Positions 60,701 through 64,000 of a stretch of DNA of 64,000 nt are shown piece after piece. Within the stretch, counting starts at the first letter, position 1. The number at the start of each line of letters is the position of its first letter. A program made the position numbers and the translations under genes. Source of the DNA: Castor canadensis (lineage: Eukaryota; Chordata; Mammalia; Rodentia; Castoridae); NCBI RefSeq assembly GCF_047511655.1, contig NC_133398.1:52829638-52893637 (forward strand), given 5' to 3'. The notes below the pieces were generated by a model. That model did no database searches. It worked only from the letters and a program-made list of their open reading frames with translations, and was not told the origin of the DNA.

Positions 60701-61811
60701 CAAGTAATGTCAAGTGAAGTATGGAGCCCCTGCTTTCCAGAATATCCAGATCTTTATTGTATGGAGCCATGTTAAAGTAGGATTGATTTTTTTCTTTTTC
60801 TTTTTCTTTTTATATATTTTTCTCTTTTTTTTTCTTTTTGTCTATGTTTTGTTTGTTTCTTTTTGTTATTAAAAGTAGGATTTATTACAGATGAAATCCT
60901 GGATTCTGAAATGACTGCATGGCTTCTCAGACATACACTTTGATCATTAGTAACATAGCCAAGAATTCCTTGAAAAATGGAGAATGGTTTTGTTTAGTTG
61001 TTTTGTTGTTTTGGTCTTATTGTGAGGAAAAGTAAGTTAATGGTACAGTGAGGATGATTCAGTCTTATTTCATCTCTCTTTTTCTCTCTCTTTTTTTCCT
61101 TTTCAGTGCTGGGGATCGAGCCCTGATCCTGGAGCATGCTAGGCAAGCCTTCCCTGAGCTACATCCCTGGCCTTACCTCATCACTTAGTTGATTTTCTTC
61201 CTTTGTTGTTAAAAGATCCTATTAGGAAGCCTAGTAGCTCATATACAACAATGTATTTGTTCATAGATATATAAAATTATAATAAGAATTATTTTGGGCA
61301 GATGAACTCTGAAAGTTTTCGTTGTGTAAAACAGTACCCTTTTGCGTACTTTTAAAAATGGCCATCTTGCTTTTATTAGCAGTACTTTCGTCTTTTTTAT
61401 GTATGTGGCATACTAGCTTTTAAGGAGTTGTTAGTTGTATGATGTTAATTTCTTGAAATGAAAATTAAACTTTTAAAAATTTTGTATATAATTGGGTCTT
61501 GGTATGTTATCCAGTCTGGCCTTGAGCTCCTGGGCTTAAGTGTTCTCTTGACTCAGTCTTAGTGCTAGGACTCTAGGTACTTGCCACTGCACTGGATAAA
61601 ATTAAACATCTTTGATATTTCTTACCTGAAAGTCTGTTTTCTGTGATCTTGTCTTCTGTGTAGATTCTTCTCTACGTTTTGCAGAGACATTTAATGTAAA
61701 GCCACAAGATATGCACAAGTGCATTGCCAGATGCCATGTAGCACGTAACAGATTTTTACAAATTTTGCAAAGAGAAGATTGTGTTATCCAAAAATATCGG
61801 GAAAATGCACA
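51575..61811 (+). CDS. HAUS6: HAUS augmin-like complex subunit 6, exons 1-5, 3' part outside window
   Basis: HAUS6 is a subunit of augmin, which recruits gamma-tubulin to spindle microtubules for branched nucleation in mitosis. The visible frame joins 51575-51702, 54342-54437, 56918-56996, 58164-58296 and 61664-61811, 584 nt or about 195 residues. Human HAUS6 is about 955 residues, so roughly a fifth is here. All junctions are GT/AG with matching phases. The N-terminal region starts MSSASVTSFEKQHLWMFLQA and shows the conserved GSSFPQVVGSLFLSPGG and FIHLMYHFARFVA blocks. The long coiled-coil and the gamma-TuRC-binding C-terminus would lie beyond 64000. No disruption is seen. Confidence 0.95.
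51703..54341. other. HAUS6 intron 1
   Basis: Three direct copies of the 10-mer gatgtgcagg lie at about 51812-51850. SINEs: B1-like minus 52225-52335; plus dimer 52440-52625, followed by CT/C-rich simple sequence to 52672; ID-like minus monomer 53305-53380; plus dimer 53838-54048. The remainder is unassigned. Confidence 0.7.
54342..54437 (+). CDS. HAUS6: HAUS6 coding exon 2
   Basis: 96 nt between acceptor aaccactag and donor gtaagg, phase 2 at both ends. It reads NMFDKLNRDAF then QTLDESLTKEVF, typical of the HAUS6 N-terminal domain. Confidence 0.92.
54576..54968 (+). mobile_element. 5'-truncated L1, 3' UTR only
   Basis: The copy starts near cctaaaaaattagctagcat and carries the same G-rich 3' UTR tract and aataataaaag end as the 6.9-kb L1. 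An 18-bp perfect target duplication, acaaaatgcaggtgtgtc, lies at 54558-54575 and 54969-54986. It sits in HAUS6 intron 2 in sense orientation. Confidence 0.95.
54987..56917. other. HAUS6 intron 2 remainder with SINEs
   Basis: B1-like plus copies lie at 55305-55445, 55545-55660, 55670-55790 and 56060-56185. An ID-like minus monomer lies at 56580-56655. I see no exon between. Confidence 0.7.
56918..56996 (+). CDS. HAUS6: HAUS6 coding exon 3
   Basis: 79 nt between acceptor gtttttaag and donor gtaagt, phase 2 in and phase 0 out. It encodes FCWPPFDQKSDTEFRKHCCE, a strongly conserved segment. The acceptor tract is poor in C but rich in T. Confidence 0.92.
56997..58163. other. HAUS6 intron 3
   Basis: ID-like plus monomer 57050-57125 (ggggatatagctcaatggta). 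B1-ID minus dimer 57425-57615. Old L1-like plus fragment 57630-57850 (caaatgtccttcaacaagtg). The rest is unassigned. Confidence 0.65.
58164..58296 (+). CDS. HAUS6: HAUS6 coding exon 4
   Basis: 133 nt between acceptor ctccatag and donor gtaagt, phase 0 in and phase 1 out. It includes AECGSSFPQVVGSLFLSPGG and FIHLMYHFARFVAIKYI. Confidence 0.93.
58297..59040. other. HAUS6 intron 4, first part
   Basis: B1-like minus piece 58575-58670, (ATTT)n at 58720-58735, ID-like minus monomer 58735-58800 and B1-like minus piece 58805-58950. A CT-rich tract lies at 58965-59010. Confidence 0.6.
59045..59385 (+). repeat. B1-like SINE interrupted by a 7SL retrocopy
   Basis: The first half (gtgcacaccttcaatcccaa, ggcaggaggatcttaagttc) runs to about 59150 and the end (ctcaaaacaagtaaacaaac) resumes at 59364. 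The gap is the 7SL insert with its target duplication. Confidence 0.85.
59151..59347 (-). pseudogene. RN7SL: 7SL (SRP) RNA retrocopy, 3'-truncated and tailless
   Basis: The minus strand begins exactly at the 7SL 5' end (GCCAGGCGCGGTGGCGCG). It continues beyond the Alu domain into the S domain: CGATCGGGTGTCCGCACTAA, GGCATCAATATGGTGACC, GGTTGCCTAAGGAGGGGTGA. It stops near 7SL nucleotide 197, at the GGTCG before the helix 8 loop. There is no poly(A) tail. A 16-bp direct repeat taggatactctttctc flanks it at 59135-59150 and 59348-59363. Because it contains S-domain sequence and very few differences from 7SL, it is a copy of 7SL RNA itself and not a SINE. Confidence 0.95.
59400..59765 (-). repeat. 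ID-like monomer and B1-ID dimer SINE
   Basis: Monomer 59435-59515 (gcgctctaccacttgagcca). Dimer 59585-59760 (T-rich start, aaagcaggcactctaccact). Confidence 0.75.
59770..60400 (-). mobile_element. Old L1M fragment
   Basis: Landmarks in the plus text such as acttctgtcaccagtgtgtg, cagtatagttttgatttgta and tagtgaggttgaaaattgtt identify a long minus-strand piece of an ancient L1 3' region. Confidence 0.75.
60400..61663. other. HAUS6 intron 4, last part
   Basis: T-rich tract 60785-60870; ID-like minus monomer 61105-61170 (gtgctggggatcgagccctg); B1-like minus fragment 61490-61600. No exon is seen; the rest is unassigned. Confidence 0.55.
61664..61811 (+). CDS. HAUS6: HAUS6 coding exon 5
   Basis: 148 nt between acceptor cttctgtgtag and donor gtaagt, phase 1 in and phase 2 out. 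It encodes FAETFNVKPQDMHKCIARC and continues into the start of the coiled-coil part (VIQKYRENAQ). The next exon was not found before the window end. Confidence 0.92.
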
Positions 61812-61896
61812 GTAAGTAGTATTTTGATAGTTAGAAAATAATTCCTTTCTTTTTGAACAAATGCTGTCAATATGACTACATTAGAAATAATCTATA

Positions 61897-62105
61897 CCTG
61901 CCAGGTGCCAGTGGCTCATGCGTGTAATCCTAGCTACTTAGGAGGCAGAGGTCAGGAGAATTGTGGTTTGAAATCAGTCCCGGGCAAATAGTTTGTAAGA
62001 CCCTATCTTGAAAAAAATCCATCACAAAAGGCTGGTGGAGTGGCTCAAGGTGTAGGCCCTGAGTTCATACCCCAGTATCACAAAAACAACAACAACAACA
62101 AAAAA
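61897..62105 (+). repeat. B1-ID dimer SINE
   Basis: gccaggtgccagtggctcat, tgtggtttgaaatcagtccc and gtggctcaaggtgtaggccc, with an A/C-rich tail. Confidence 0.85.
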
Positions 62106-62159
62106 CCTAATCTATACCTACTTCACAACCTTTGCTATTATTTTTTCATTTTACAGTAT

Positions 62160-63220
62160 TTTTTTTTTTTTTATTGGCTGTACTGGAGTTTGAACTCAGG
62201 GCCTCAAACTTGCTAGGCAGGCGCTCTATCACTTGAGCCACTCCACCAGCCCTTATTTTTTCATTTTAAAGCTGGCTAACTTTTGTTTATTTTTGGTGGC
62301 ACTGGGTTTTGAATTTAGGGCTTTGTATTTGCTAGACAGATGCACTGCCACTTGAGTCACATTCCTAGCCCCAGATAACTTCTTAATAGAATATTTTAAA
62401 ACTTCAGGCATTCTGTAAATTAAAGTTTACGGAAAATTTAGAGAGAAAGAAAACATCACATTAGTTCAAAAATTCAATTTTTTCCTGTAACTTTCTGTTT
62501 TTCTTTTTGGTACAGGGTCTTCTTATGTATCCCAAGCTGGCCTAGCACTTACTACATAGCCCAGGATGGCCTCAAAGTCATGATCTTCTTGCCTCAGCTT
62601 CCCAATTACTGGGATTATAGGCATGGTCCACCATAATCTGGCTAAAAAAAATCCAGTTTCTTACATGCTTTTTCTTCTTTTCAATGGAAATGTATCATTA
62701 TTATTTTTGGTGGTATTGGGATTTGAACTCAGGGCCTTGTGCTTGTTAGGCATTTGCTCTACCACTTGAGACATGCTCACAGCCCTTGTTACTTTAGTTA
62801 TTTTTCAGATAGGGTGTCATGCTTTTTGTCTAGGGCCAGCCTTGGACCTCCTACCTTTACCTGGATTACAGATTATAGGAGGGATTATAGGCTGCACCAC
62901 CATGTCCCACTTGTTTGTTTGTGGGCCTGGGGTTTGAACTCAGGGCTTTACAAAGCAGGAGCTCTACCCCTTGAGCCATACCTCCAGTACATTTTACTCT
63001 GGTTATTTTGGAGATGGAGTCTCGAAAACTATTTGCCTTAGCTGACTTTGAACCAGAATCCTCCCTTTCTTGGTCTCTCAGGGATTACAGGTATGCGTTC
63101 CAGCTTGTTTTTGAGATAGGTTCTCCTTAACTTTTGCTTTGCTGGCCTTGAACCCCAGGCCTCCCATCTCTGCCTCCTAGGTAGCAGGGATTTTTGCATG
63201 CACTACCATGCCTGGCCTTG
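62160..63220 (-). repeat. SINE cluster
   Basis: Minus-strand copies: ID-like 62175-62255 and 62295-62370; B1-like 62510-62640; dimers about 62705-62910 and 62925-63100; B1-like 63105-63215. Confidence 0.75.
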
Positions 63221-64000
63221 GTAAGGTATTTTTATGCTGTAATTGTGTTAATCCCATTTTGCATCGTTTTTGTCTTGGTATTTCATTCTGTAAATATTGC
63301 CCATAGTGAATTACTTTTAGTTTTTTTTATTTAATAGTTTGTGTAGATACTTCATTAAGTACGTATTCCTGAAAGTAGGTATTCCATACTTGAACTATTT
63401 CATAGTATTATATATTTAGGTTCATCTATTCAACAAATGTTTTTTTGGGGAGTTTCTTCTGTGGGCTGGATGTTGTTTAGCACTGGTACCACAGCAATGA
63501 ACAAGATAGGCAAAGTACTTTGCTTAAGGGATAGGTTGCGGCCAACTTTCTACAATGATAAACTTTATAGTGAGATATCTTTCTAAATGATTTAACTGTT
63601 ACTAAAGCTACAGAATCTTGACCGGCAGCGTGGTTCAAGCAGTACAGTGCTTGTCTGGCAAGTGGAAAGCCCAGCACTGGTAAAAAACAAAAACAAAACA
63701 AAACAAAACGCACAGAATCCTTTGAAATTACCTTAAAGCTGAAATGTTTCCTGACTGTGTTAGATAACATTTAAATTTACCCCCTAGGTGTGTCAGACAA
63801 GGATAAAAGAGCAGAGCATTCTTTCTGACTTCCACCATTCTATTCAAAGAAGTCGGTATACTAGCCCAGAAGTCATGGTCCATCTCAGTATTACCCTGTA
63901 TGTTCGATCTAGCATGACAGTTAAAGGGAGTCTAGAATCTTTTAGCTGGCTGGGTGTCCTAGAGACCTTGAGCAAAGATGTGAAAAGGGAAGATATTCAA
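63220..64000. other. HAUS6 intron 5, to window end
   Basis: An ID-like plus monomer lies at 63625-63705. The expected next HAUS6 exon was not found. 63789-64000 is open in one frame but matches no HAUS6 segment I know. Confidence 0.5.

Noticed and set aside
60426-60770. 114-codon minus-strand open stretch in HAUS6 intron 4
   Set aside because: It lies in AT-rich intron next to old L1 sequence, with no homology or signals.

Overview
The window is a stretch of nuclear genome from a placental mammal, almost certainly a non-murid rodent. Two conserved protein genes are split into short exons with GT/AG borders. Between them lie L1 copies, endogenous retrovirus (ERV) remnants, processed pseudogenes and a very dense SINE population. 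The commonest SINE is a dimer: a B1/7SL-like left monomer joined to an ID-like, tRNA-derived right monomer. This B1-ID dimer type is known from squirrel-, dormouse- and beaver-related rodents. Beaver is my best guess, but that is inference.

Layout. 1-2.6 kb: 3' half of a class I ERV on the minus strand (integrase end, then a broken env). A solo LTR with 6-bp target duplications sits at its upstream edge, followed by a 5S rRNA pseudogene. 4.1-5.0 kb: two LTR-like blocks, the second interrupted by a 5'-truncated L1 (5.05-6.92 kb) that keeps an open ORF2 C-terminal part. 8.7-9.36 kb: LTR and leader of a second ERV family, minus strand. 11-22.4 kb: SINE clusters, a COPS6 processed pseudogene (minus), a UBE2D3-like processed pseudogene (plus), MER5-like DNA transposon remnants and a minus-strand L1 3' end beside an AT-rich palindrome.

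23.5-34.7 kb: PLIN2 (perilipin 2, a lipid-droplet coat protein) on the plus strand, with a CpG-island promoter, seven coding exons and a complete 437-residue frame ending at a normal poly(A) signal. 34.7-51.2 kb: intergenic DNA with SINEs, a perfect 66-bp tandem duplication, an exon-like unit at 43.8 kb that I cannot assign, and an internally deleted provirus (45.1-47.75 kb) bounded by GTAC.

51.2-64 kb: the first five coding exons of HAUS6 (augmin complex, spindle microtubule branching), plus strand, behind a CpG-island promoter with two ZNF143-like motifs. The gene runs past the window end. Its introns carry an L1 3' end, older L1 fragments and a tailless, truncated 7SL RNA retrocopy nested inside a SINE. 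PLIN2 followed by HAUS6 in the same orientation matches the order known on human 9p22. The two proteins act in unrelated processes, so the linkage is ancestral synteny and not an operon.
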